64,000 nt of DNA, taken from Vicia villosa. Taxonomy: Eukaryota > Streptophyta > Magnoliopsida > Fabales > Fabaceae. The DNA is taken from the NCBI RefSeq assembly GCF_029867415.1, contig NW_026705444.1:372001-436000 (forward strand), in the 5' to 3' direction. Position numbers and translations under genes: made by a program. This document shows, piece after piece, positions 1 through 9,741 of this stretch (its first letter is position 1; every line of letters starts with the position of its first letter). The notes beneath the pieces are model-generated. The model had not been told where the DNA came from, ran no database searches, and worked only from the letters and a program-made list of their open reading frames with translations.

Positions 1-321
1 TTAATAGCTTCATAACACATTACACATTATGTTATATTGTTACATAATACTAATAATAGTATATCTTTTGGTCTATTAATCCTACTCTATTAACTCAAGG
101 AACAAAATTAGGTTACTAGCTTCTTTTTAGAGTTACCATCTAAGGCCCAAACTATTATATCATACTATTAACTTACTTACTTTAACCAACCCCTGAGCCC
201 AAACTGTTAACAAAATATTTTTCTTTTAAAAACATCTTTTATTATTATTTTAACCTTCCCACAAAACTTTTTTACCTATCATTTTTTATTTCTCTCAACC
301 ACAATGCGCGGACACGACGGG

Positions 322-343
322 TACCCGTGCGAACGCACGGGTA
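322..343. repeat. Perfect 10-bp hairpin, Helitron-3'-end-like
   Basis: TACCCGTGCG-AA-CGCACGGGTA is a perfect inverted repeat in otherwise AT-rich DNA. Plant Helitrons end in such a GC-rich hairpin about 10 nt before CTRR. Here the following bases are AAGACAGTAGT, which contain no intact CTRR, and no Helitron 5' end was recognised upstream. It may be a decayed terminus or an unrelated hairpin. Confidence 0.35.
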
Positions 344-1736
344 AGACAGTAGTTATGAATAACTTTGTACCTAAACCCAAGCAAATCCCATTCTCAATTA
401 AAACCTGATTCTATGTATCATAAAGAAATAGAAGAAAAGAAAACAAAAAAAATAAATAAATAAATAAATAATAATGACTACCGCTACAGTAGCCAAATGG
501 GGCGCTCTACCCCCTTATTGCATTATATTGACTTTCAACAACTAACTTACAGCCTATGACGTATTGACACTTGGCAAGAAATTAGGTAAAATAAACAAAA
601 TAAAGATATATGTAACCTGTAGCGTGAAGATGTTTGCAGATACAAACATTTTGCTCTTCCACTCTTTACCCTTCAATTCATCTTCTTCACTTTTCCTTTC
701 CTTTTTTCCAAAAATAAAAACCCACACAATCCAACATAGAATAAAAGGAAAAAAGAAGAACTTCACCTCATAGGATCATGATGTCTCTCGCAGAAGGTGA
801 TGGTGATATGTCGTATCTTGTGCGGTTGTGAACGGGTGGCGGCAGACTTGGTTCGTCGGAGAGATTCGTCGGCGATGTTTTGGGCTGCGTGTCGCCCTTA
901 GTTCTGCAGCAGAAGGATTTTCCGGCGTGGATAGCTTGTATTCGCGGTGGTCTTTGGAGCGGTGAGGAGACACGATCTGGGCCGGAGTGATGTTCGTCGG
1001 TCTTTGTCGAAGCTTCTTCCTCTTTCTTTTTGTCCGATTTTGCTACTGATTTTATAGTGAAACCTGCATCAAAAATGAAACATGATGAAGAAACTAAATC
1101 GGAGAAAGAAGAAGTTGGCTGAACCGCGGTGGCCTGAGGCTGTTTTCCGGCCATGATTTTTTTGACGGCGGCTCGGCGGGTGGAGATGGATGATGTCGTC
1201 GGTTATGGAGGCATCATCAGCGGTGTTGTTTTGCGGAGATGACGATGTCTATCGGAGCCGCCGTGAATTCTTCTTCTCCTTTTTCCTGCGTAACAAACAA
1301 AAGAAAAAAACGCAATAGATCCTTGATGATCAACAATATACAGAGACGAGATTGTGTGTGCTAAGAATGACTGGATTCATGTGCTTAAATTTTGTTAGGA
1401 TTTTGGTTTGAATGCATTGGAAAAAGATATCTCTTTACTGGAATATTGGGATGTAAATATAGATATGGAGGGTGAGTATTATTATTTGTTTGCACCGAAA
1501 AAAGCTGAAAGAATTTATGTGAGGAATTTACGCAGGGGCTAGTACTGCCTCTTCAAAGGTTTTGGTGTTGCTATAGTGGTTAGATCAGGGTCGAAAAAGA
1601 AAAAATATATGAACAATGGTTAAATAGGTACATGTGAAATTGAGAGAAAATTGTGTCTGTGAATCCCGTTAGAGTGTTAGAAAATAAGGGTTATATGTAC
1701 GTGTCAAAAATCCCCCCATCGATTGAATTGTGGCCT

Positions 1737-1745
1737 CCTTTTATA
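1737..1745 (-). promoter_or_regulatory. TATA box of the left Tat LTR
   Basis: The minus strand reads CTATAAAAGGAGG, a canonical plant TATA box about 430 bp inside the LTR start at 2171. Transcription would run leftward through the GC-rich segment at 780-1290. Confidence 0.5.
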
Positions 1746-2171
1746 GTATCAAATTAGGGTTTTCTTACACCCAATAGGCCTATTGTCCAATTAATCATTT
1801 TAATAGTTCTAATAATAATATATTGACCCCTAATTAACTTAATAAAATAATGAAAAAAAGCTAATAATAATCCTACTAATCCAAATAATAATTAATAATA
1901 ATATTAGTTAGTAAAATTACAATAATAATAATCCAATGTAAATGATAATAAATATGAATTGTAATAGAACAAAAAATGGTAAAACCAGTAAGATAAATGG
2001 GCCAAGTGCTTGGGCCCCAAAATGTTTGCTATCCACACCTCTATTTTGATTCCACCAATTTATAAGAGAATGAGTTTAACAATAGTGATGTTAAACCTCG
2101 TGACCCTTATTTTAATATCCCTGATGAATTAATAGACGTAGATTTGATCGGGCAAATTTTGGGATATGACA

Positions 2172-2260
2172 GCTGCCCCTGTTCAATCTTCTTAAACCTG
2201 AAGATTCAGATAGGCACGTCTGCCTATCGTGATCTAAAGGTAAAAGATGATTGAACACTG
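2172..2260 (-). other. Polypurine tract plus PPT-proximal stem structure
   Basis: Sense (minus) strand: a purine-rich AACAGGGGCAGC directly abuts the LTR start. Upstream lies GATAGGCA-CGTC-TGCCTATC, a perfect 8-bp stem with a 4-nt loop, enclosed by an outer stem (GTTCAATC pairing with GATTGAAC). The same arrangement recurs at 12730-12815 and, with a shorter apical part, at 24443-24515. Confidence 0.7.
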
Positions 2261-2619
2261 AGAATACCCTAAAATTTGCATTTGTCGGGAAGGATTTTCT
2301 GTAGGAGATGGGCTTAGAGATGCCATCCGAGGTAAATACCCCTCTTTTTCTTGGATGTGAAGCAGATACTTTTGAAAGGGACCCCTGTGTTTTGGTTGTA
2401 ACACGGCCTAAAAAGGCAACCTGAATTTTGTGCACTGTTATGATGCATGTAATGTATGATGCAGTGAGCTTCTCAAAAATAAATGAGAGTAATGTATGTA
2501 TATGCATTATGTATGAATGAGGTATGTTAATTAAATGATGCATGATTGTCAGCATGTTAGTTGAAGTAACTTTGGAAAAGAAAAATAGAACCTTGTTTGT
2601 TATTGAAGAAGATCACCGC

Positions 2620-3600
2620 CGAGGGGCTAGCGTGATAAACCATAACTTATTGTTGCTCGAGGACTACCGTAATAAGTGATGATTGGGATTGAAATTGAAG
2701 TTGAAATAGAAATGAGTTTTGGTACTGACGTACCAAAGAACTCGGTGCCATATCATCGCTAAAAACTAACGTGATAAGACGTAACGCGAAGGTTACGATT
2801 TGGGTTGGAATTGAAATTGAAATGAGTCTTGACTACTTACGTACCAAAGAACTCGGTGCCATATCATCGCTAAAAACTAACGTGATAAGACGTAACGCGA
2901 AGGTTACGATTTGGATTGAAGTTGAAATTGAAATTGAAATTGAAATGAGTTTTGGCTATTGCCAAAGAGCTCGGTGCCATATCACTGCCGTGATAAGACG
3001 TAACGCGATGGTTACGATTTGGATTGAAATTGAAGGTGCCATTATCACTGCCGTGATAAGACGTAACGCGATGGTTACGATTTGGATTGAAATTGAAGGT
3101 GCCATTATCACTGCCGTGATAAGACGTAACGCGAAGGTTACGATTTGGATTGAAATTGAAGGTGCAATTATCACTGCCGTGATAAGACGTAACGCGAAGG
3201 TTACGATTTGGATTGAAATTGAAGGTGCCATTATCACTGCCGTGATAAGACGTAACGCGAAGGTTACAATTTGGTTTGAAATTGAAGGTGCCATTATCAC
3301 TGCCGTGATAAGACGTAACGCGAAGGTTACGATTTGGTTTAAAATTGGAGGTGCCATTATCATTGCCGTGATAAGACGTAACGCGAAGGTTACGATTTGG
3401 TTTGAAATTGAAGGTGCCATTATCACTGCCGTGATAAGATGTAACGCGAAGGTTACGATTTTGGTTTGAAATTGGAGGTGTCATTATCACTGCCGTGGTA
3501 AGACGTAACGCGAAGGTTACGTTTTGGTTTGAAATTGAAGGTGCCATTATCACTGCCGTGATAAGACGTAACGCGAAGGTTACGATTTGGTTTGAAATTG
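2620..3600. repeat. 63-bp satellite array with a hairpin in each unit
   Basis: About ten units of 63 bp occupy roughly 2985-3600. Two longer variant units, period about 110 bp, precede them at 2620-2985. Each unit carries CGTAAC-GCGAAG-GTTACG, a 6-bp stem with a 6-nt loop. Because 63 is divisible by three, long repetitive frames stay open on both strands; these are not regarded as genes. The array is in the 3' non-coding region of the left Tat element. Confidence 0.9.
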
Positions 3601-4099
3601 GAGAAATATGTTTTTTTTATGTGACAAAAAGGGGGAGAAATATGTGATAAATGATTTGATTTAATCAGTTGCAATCACTAACGGAACTTGCAAAGTTCTA
3701 TGCTTTAAGTTGTGTTGTTGTAGGAACTGAAGATCAACATAAGAAGCAACAAGATGAGGAAAAGCAATTCTATAAAGAATCAAGCTCTTGGATTCTTGAA
3801 GCAAGCTGAGTGCTATGAAGCTTCAGAATTAGAAGCAAGAAGCAAGAAGGAAAAGTGTTCAGATATTCTGATGATAGAATATGCTCTGAAACATTATGTC
3901 TATGTATTCTGATACCTATTATGTGGCTCTGACACATTTTATATGTTCTGAAACATACTCTATGTTCTGAATCTTTCATGTTGACTTTTGTAGTTTAGTT
4001 TTGTTCTGTAACATTTCAGGATGTAGAGATGCTCTGATGACGCTCTGGTACATTCAACAATGTTCTGATACAATCTAGCATGAAGTGATGTAAGAAGAA

Positions 4100-4370
4100 A
4101 TTCAAGCTCTGAAGTTTTCCTAATGGAAGCAGAAGTCAGAAGCTGTGAATGTTCTGAAGATCAAAGAAATGCAAGTTCTGAAGCTGTCCGATGGAAGCAG
4201 AAATCAGAAGCTGTGAATGTTCTGAGGATCTAAAGAAATTCAAGTTCTGAAGCTGTCCGATGGAAGCAGGAATCAGAAGCTGTGAATGTTCTGAGGATCT
4301 AAAGAAATTCAAAATTCTGAAGCTGTCCTATGGAAGCAGAAATCAGAAGTCATGAATGTTCTGAAGATCA
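4100..4370 (+). repeat. 69-bp tandem repeat, four copies
   Basis: Units starting near 4123, 4191, 4260 and 4330 (spacing 68-70 bp) share ATGGAAGCAG and CTGTGAATGTTCTGA. They sit in the 3' non-coding region of the copia element, which is saturated with TTCTGA/TCAGAA words. Confidence 0.85.
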
Positions 4371-4440
4371 AGCATGTGTGAACGTCTCTACTGAAATACT
4401 CAGGGAAGTCTTTTATTTATAAAACTCTTCTAGTATTAAT

Positions 4441-4605
4441 TTCAGGGGGAGATTATTCATCTCAGGGGGAGATTGTTAATCTCAGGAGGAGACATATTCA
4501 CATGCTTATGCTATAGTTGTGTAATTGTCTTTAGCCGTCTGCTCTTTCTGATCGCAAATTCATATCATTTATATATGTTTTTGTCATCATCAAAAAGGGG
4601 GATAT
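4441..4605 (+). other. Multiple polypurine tracts before the copia LTR
   Basis: Three spaced purine tracts (TCAGGGGGAGA, TCAGGGGGAGA, TCAGGAGGAGA) lie at 4441-4495. The terminal tract AAAAAGGGGGA lies at about 4592-4602 beside the LTR. Plus-strand DNA synthesis is primed from the terminal tract; the others may be secondary priming sites. Confidence 0.6.
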
Positions 4606-5190
4606 TGTTAGAACAAGATTTGTTCTGATCAATATTCTTAGTTTTGATGATAACAAGGATATGAATTTTGTGTGAGATAATGTGGTACTCTAATACACTG
4701 CAATTTCCCTTTCAGGAAATATATAAAGAGTATGCACAAATCAGCGCTCAGAAGCTTTGACTCAGAAGGTTCAGCATGCAACATCAGAACATGGTCTGGC
4801 AAGACATCAGAAGATGGTCAAGGCAGAATCAGAACATGGGTCTATGGAAGCATCAGAAGAACTTGAGTTCAGAAGCAGAAGCACTAAGGTCCTCATGGTA
4901 TCACGCTCAGAAGCACTTCAAGGTCAGAAGACAAGAAGATGCTCTGCACCAAGCTGTTTGACTCTGATGATATTCAAACGTTGTAAACACAAACATCAAA
5001 TCAGAAGCAAGTACAAGATGGCAGGCTACGCTGACTGACAAAAGGAACGTTAGAAGCTATTACAGGCAACGTCAGTAGACACAGCGTGAACAAGGCTCGA
5101 GGTAGTTGACAAAAGCGTGAAACATTAAATGCAATGCTGTACGGAATACGCAAAGCATTAAATTCTCCCAACGGTCATCTTCTCAAGTGC

Positions 5191-5200
5191 CTATAAGTAT
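5191..5200 (+). promoter_or_regulatory. TATA box of the copia LTR
   Basis: GTGCCTATAAGTATGAAG is a good plant TATA box at mid-LTR, where U3 would pass into R. Confidence 0.6.
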
Positions 5201-5437
5201 GAAGTTCTGATGAGAAGCAAGGTCACCAATTCTGAACGAACTTATTCTGAAAAACTTGATGAAATGTTGTTCAACTCAAAGCTCAGAAACTTCATCTTCA
5301 TCAAAGCTCACTACATTGTTGTTGTAATATATTATTGAGATTAAGCTTAAACTTTAAGAGAAATATCACTGTTGTGATTATAGCTTTTCATAAGCAATTG
5401 TAATACTCTTATTTGATTACATTAATTTGTAAGTAAC

Positions 5438-5625
5438 TAGAGTGATCAAGTGTTGATCAGGATACTCTAGGAAGTCTTAGCTTGTGTCTAAGCAGTTGTA
5501 ATTAGAGTGATCACGTGGTGGTCAGGATACTCTAAGAAAGTCTTAGCTTGTGTCTAAGAATTTGTTCCTAGAGTGATCAGGTTGTGATCAGGATACTCTA
5601 GAAGACTTAGTCGTGGGCTAAGTGG
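5438..5625 (+). repeat. 65-66 bp tandem repeat in the copia LTR
   Basis: Three units begin TAGAGTGATCA (5438, 5503, 5569). Each contains the inverted pairs TAGAGT...ACTCTA and CTTAG...CTAAG, so the downstream LTR can fold into repeated stem-loops. Confidence 0.8.
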
Positions 5626-5818
5626 AAAACCATTGTAATTTGTTGAGATTAGTGGATTAAATCCTCAGGTGAGGTAAATCACTCCGTGGGGGTGGACTGG
5701 AGTAGTTTAGTTAACAACGAACCAGGATAAAAATAACTGTGCAAATTGTTTTTATCGTTCAAGTTTTTAGACTACACTTATTCAAACCCCCCCTTTCTAA
5801 GTGTTTTTCTATCCTTCA

Positions 5819-7563
5819 GATAGCACCTGAAAATTTTTGGTTCAACAAAGCAGCATAATTATCAAAGATAAGAATATCCCTCCACCAAATATAGTCACTT
5901 TTTTCAGCTATGGAGATGTCACCAACAAGAATCTTCAATTTAATGTTTCCGTATCTAGAAACAAGAATTCCCCTCCACACTGCCTCTTCTTCTACAAGAA
6001 TCTTCCACTTCCATTTACTCAACAACGCCACGTTCATAACCTCCACATTATTTACTCCCAAACCACCTTCTTCCCGTGATTTGCACACGATATCCCAACT
6101 CACCCAATGATAGGCCTTTTGACGTCGCTACCATTCCAAAGGAAGTTGGATTGAATAGCTCGAATTTCCTTAATAATTTTAGTTGGCGCTTTGTAAAAAG
6201 AGAGGGAATATACGGGGATGACATTTAACACGGAATTGATTAGACACACACGAACCACTGTGTTGAGATTAATACCCTTCCAAACGGCCAATCTCCATTT
6301 CAACATTATGATCAAATCCTTCCACATGGCAAGCGTCTGCGGGTTACCGCCCACTTTAACACCGAGGAATATAAAGGGAAGTATGTCTACTTTACAAGAG
6401 ACAAAGGTAGAAGTCGCCTCAATAAAACCATCACAAACGTTAACACCATAAATATTACTTTTATTGAAATTTACCCGCAATCCCGACATCATCTCAAAGC
6501 CCCTAAGAATTTCCTTCATTCTCCACAAATTTGCGGTATCTCCTTCCTCTAAGATGACGGTATCATCCGCAAATTGTAACATGTTCACATTCTCCACTTC
6601 ATTGATCTTGAAACCCCTAAAATCATTGTTTGAAATAGCCTTTCGCATTAACGCCGTAAGAACATCCGTTTCCAAAACAAACAAAAAATGGAACAAAGGA
6701 TCGCCTTGATGAAGACCTTTCTTGACTTTGAAATCCTTTGTAGTGCTACCGTTGGTAATAACGGACATACTACTAGAAAAAGTGAAACCTTCCATCCACG
6801 ACAACGATTTAGCGCCAAACCCCATTTTAGCTAACACAAATCTCAAAAAGTTCCAACTTACTCGATCGTAAGCTCTTTCAAAATAAACTTTCAAAGCAGC
6901 ATAACTTCTCTTCTATCTCTTAGCTAAGTCCAAGACTTCATTCACAACCAAAACTCCATCCAAAATGTGTCTACCCGGAACAAAAGCAGTTTGATTAGGT
7001 GACGCCAAATTTCCTATAATGTCTCTCTACCTTCCCGCCAAAATTTTAGCGAGAATCTTATACAAACTACCCACTAGGCAAATAGGTCTATATTCAGACA
7101 AAGATTGAGGGTTTTTGACTTTTGGGATAAAAGCAATGAGGGACGACGTACATCCTTTCGTAAGCCTCGCTTTCTCATGAAAATCCATCATAAACTTGAT
7201 AACATCAACCTTGACCTACTCCCAAAAGAATTGAAAAAACTCAAGGGTGAAACCATCCGGACCGCGACTCTTGCTACCATCACAATCCCAAACCGCTAAA
7301 TTTATTTCCTCCTCCGAAAAAGGTCTTTCCAACCACACTTTATCGATATCACTCAAGGAGGCGAAACTCAAACCATCCGAGACAGCCATACTATGATCTG
7401 TCTCTTTGAAATAGTTTTTGAAATGGTTCTTCACCTCTTTTTTCACCTCCTCTACACCTTCAAACCGTCCCTCCTCTCCTTCCAATACCGAAATAGCGTT
7501 CCTTCTACGTCTCTCCTTGATGGAGTTATCAAAAAAGCGCAAATTCTTGTCACCGTCCTTCAA
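5819..7563 (-). pseudogene. LINE reverse transcriptase, broken
   Basis: The N-terminal RT block with KSRGPDG lies at 7216-7563. The catalytic block 6100-6894 has FERAYDRVSW (motif A), KKGLHQGDPL and LQFADDTV (the YADD-type catalytic motif). The C-terminal block 5819-6103 has REEGGLGVNN and WWRDI, typical of plant L1 proteins. Stops and frame changes near 6100, 6895-7215 and 7215 break the frame, so no functional enzyme is expected. The domain would prime cDNA synthesis from nicked target DNA. It ends before the C-terminal zinc region. Confidence 0.85.
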
Positions 7564-8590
7564 CCAAAGTTATCTAGATTTTAGTCTTAGCATGCTTTCT
7601 TTCATAAGGAGATATTTCCAAAAATCTTTAGTCGCCTCCCTTCTATCATTCACCATATCGTCAATATTACCACCGAAAATTTCCACCATCATACTGTCCA
7701 ACACGTTGATTTTCTCCACCTCTTCACTAACTCTTAGATTGATCCAACCAAACACCTCACGATTCCAAATTCTAATCTGGTTCTTCAAATGTTTAAGTTT
7801 CTCAAACAACAGAAAATCGCCGTTTCCCACAAAATTCAACTTATCCCATTCATTACAAATGAAGTCTTTGAAATATTCATGTTTAAGCCAAGCATTATTA
7901 AACCTAAAAGGATTAGGACCCCAATCAATGACTCCATAATTTAGACGAATAGGAGCATGATTCGATAAATCTCTAACACCAATCCTTTGGTCAATGACAC
8001 CCCAAATATCAACCAAGTTGTTAGAAACCAAGAATCTATCAATTCTACTCATAGCCTTCCCGTTGTCTTTGTACCACGAGAATTTACCTCCTACACACGG
8101 AAGATCAACCACCCCCATCCTCTCAATGAATTCCCGAAATTTCTCCACCCCTTTCCGGTTATGGAAAGCACCATCCCTTAATCTTTCATCCCTACTTGAG
8201 ATTTAATTGAAGTCTTCACCAAGGCACCATTCCTCGTTCGCATAGTTAGATCTTCTAACAATCAACCTTTTCCACAGCTCTCTCCTTAAGTTTACACTAC
8301 AAGAAGCATAAATATTAACTAAGTCCACACAAGAACCATGCCAAAGAATATTAATGCATACAAACCCTTGACCTATGAAGCTATAATTAACCACCAAAGA
8401 GTATTTCTTATAAAGAAGTATCATGCCTCCCGCCGCTCCTTCTGAATTACTAGCTGCCCAATCGACATCCATACCTCTCAAGAAAGAACTTGCTAAATTA
8501 TCATTGAAACAAGACAGTTTTGTTTCTTGAATGAAACACGCATCCACCTTATTTGACTTAAAAATGAAACTTATTCTTATTCTCTTAGAA
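7564..8590 (-). pseudogene. LINE endonuclease, broken
   Basis: The frame 8203-8547 has IQETKL, the first catalytic block of the endonuclease/exonuclease/phosphatase fold, and ends in GEDFN, a changed form of the family GDFN motif. The frame 7570-8148 has FSWYKDNGKAMSRIDRFL and LSNHAPI, where the family has SDHxPI (Asp changed to Asn). The active domain would nick target DNA. The altered residues and a stop between the two frames indicate an inactive remnant. Confidence 0.8.
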
Positions 8591-9605
8591 GCAGTTCCTC
8601 CCCCTGATGTTATATGAAAGTAAATTCATTATAACTGATGCAAAATGCCACCTTTCCCTTCAATCCCAATTTTTCTCTCTTCTCCATATATTCAACCAAT
8701 TTGATATTGGTGCTCTCATCCACGCCACTAACCACTCATAGCCTTGCAATTGATTTCCAAATCTTCCTCCCCACCTCCGTTTTCGAAGAATTCAAGATTC
8801 TATTATTGCAACGCATAACTTCAGAATCAGTGTGAGACGGGAAAGGAAAAAACGTATCGTTAGAAACAAAGTCTTCTTCATCCTCCGGAATTGTCGCCGC
8901 TATAGACCTCTGTGACGAGCTGCTACTCTTCCTGGGCGCTATTGCATCGAAAAAAGAAGGAACATAATCTATTATCATTCCTAAATCCTGAATACTCTTT
9001 TCTTTTTCTTTTTGGATTTTGTGGCACACCTCTTGAGCTTGGACAACGATACATTCCTACGGGCAGTGTCAACAGAAATTGGACTTATGGGCTTCGTAGA
9101 CTCCATCGGCCCACTAACACTCTAAGAACCTTTGGATATTTTGTTACAACTGTGGGGCCCTCCATCATCGCTTTTACCCAAGGAGTATTATTTACTTTGA
9201 CCATTAGAATTATGACCATTTCCCTCGATATTCCCCCAGAAAAGTGAGAAGCATTTAATGTATTAAATGCATGGGGAGAGAGGGATACATTAATAGGCAA
9301 TAGGGCTGCTTCATCAGAAAAAATGTGTTAGCAGTGTTAACCTTTGGTGAAACATTCTCCTTAAAACCACCATACTTCTGATTCTCCAACCCAATGTCGC
9401 CACTTGTCCTTGTCCTGTCGTTGCTCCCGCTTCCCTTCAACCCTAACGTCTTTCCCCACCATCGCATCCATTGAAGACAGAGAATCCTTTGAGGCATCAC
9501 TATCATCTCCTCCATCCTCCCCAAAAGAATTAAATTCCATCGGACAAGAGGAAACCTCTGAAATCTCCTCATCCTTTCAATGTCTCGCCGATACCATAGA
9601 GTGCT
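8591..9605 (-). pseudogene. LINE linker between nucleic-acid-binding and endonuclease parts
   Basis: The minus-strand frames here are short and acidic (for example GEDGGDDSDASKD near 9480-9530 and PEDEEDF near 8880). No domain is recognised. Position and composition fit the low-complexity linker that follows the DUF4283-like region of plant LINE proteins. The frame continues into 45818 once the nested insertion is removed, with stops on both sides of the junction. Confidence 0.55.
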
Positions 9606-9741
9606 TATAACACCCCAAATCTACCCCGCAAATATATAGGAAAAATCAGAGTGTAAAGATCTCAAAGCATTCATCGCAATTAAGGCGTCACAATTACATC
9701 GTAAAAAAAATTATGCACATGCTCACATATATATAGATACA
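9606..9741 (-). mobile_element. Solo Tekay-like LTR A, left fragment
   Basis: Begins TATAACACCCC (a mutated TGTAACACCCC). Its other part is 43819-45812. Target duplication GTGCT is at 9601-9605 and 45813-45817. See the right fragment for family, promoter and motif cluster. Confidence 0.85.
9737..9741. other. Target duplication of the 12.9 kb Tat element
   Basis: ATACA at 9737-9741 is repeated at 43814-43818, directly flanking TGTAGCAACC...GGGTATGACA. It is a perfect 5-bp duplication as made by LTR-retrotransposon integrase. Confidence 0.92.

Larger units (their letters stand above)
1..2171 (-). mobile_element. Partial 3' LTR and flank of a Tat-type Ty3 element
   Basis: On the minus strand this begins at 2171 with TGTCATATCCCAAAATTTGC, the terminal signature also seen at 12729 and (with an A/G change) at the Ogre LTR ends. 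A polypurine tract lies just outside it, so it is read as a 3' LTR running leftward. A TATA box at 1737-1745 and a GC-rich stretch at 780-1290 fit a promoter followed by a transcribed leader. The other LTR end is not recognised, so the true boundary may lie inside or left of the window. Short open frames at 768-1154 match no family I know and look like chance ORFs in the GC-rich part. Bases 1-300 and 1350-2040 are AT-rich with no recognisable gene. Confidence 0.5.
3601..5818 (+). mobile_element. 5'-truncated Maximus/SIRE-like Ty1/copia element
   Basis: Only the 3' non-coding region and the 3' LTR remain. The left edge, ATGTGACAAAAAGGGGGAG, is typical of sequence just after pol in SIRE-lineage elements. 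The polypurine tract AAAAAGGGGGA (about 4592-4605) precedes the LTR. The element abuts the Tat satellite on the left, with GAGAAATATG on both sides of the join (3603 and 3636). On the right it abuts the LINE; GATAG at 5819-5823 would be its target duplication, but the left partner is missing. Confidence 0.8.
4606..5818 (+). repeat. 3' LTR of the Maximus/SIRE-like copia element
   Basis: 1,213 bp, starting TGTTAGAACAAG after the polypurine tract and ending CTATCCTTCA. It contains a U3 rich in TCAGAAG/TCAGAAC words (4740-4940), a TATA box at 5191-5200 and a three-unit repeat at 5438-5625. A short open frame at 4757-5038 is regarded as chance. Confidence 0.85.
5819..9605 (-). mobile_element. L1-type LINE, main segment (decayed)
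   Basis: Read on the minus strand from 9605 to 5819 it gives an acidic linker, an apurinic-type endonuclease and reverse transcriptase, the order of plant L1 elements. The 3' end (C-terminal zinc region, 3' UTR, poly(A)) is lost where copia abuts at 5818. Its N-terminal part continues at 45818-46014 and 46836-47033. The reading frame resumes across both gaps once the insertions and one target duplication are removed, showing that the pieces were one element. Confidence 0.85.

Noticed and set aside
768..1154. Possible small gene on the minus strand
   Set aside because: No recognised domain; it lies in the GC-rich transcribed part of an LTR.
2771..3469. Long open frames on both strands with a 21-residue repeat
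   Set aside because: They follow from a 63-bp tandem repeat whose length is divisible by three; no start context or family match.
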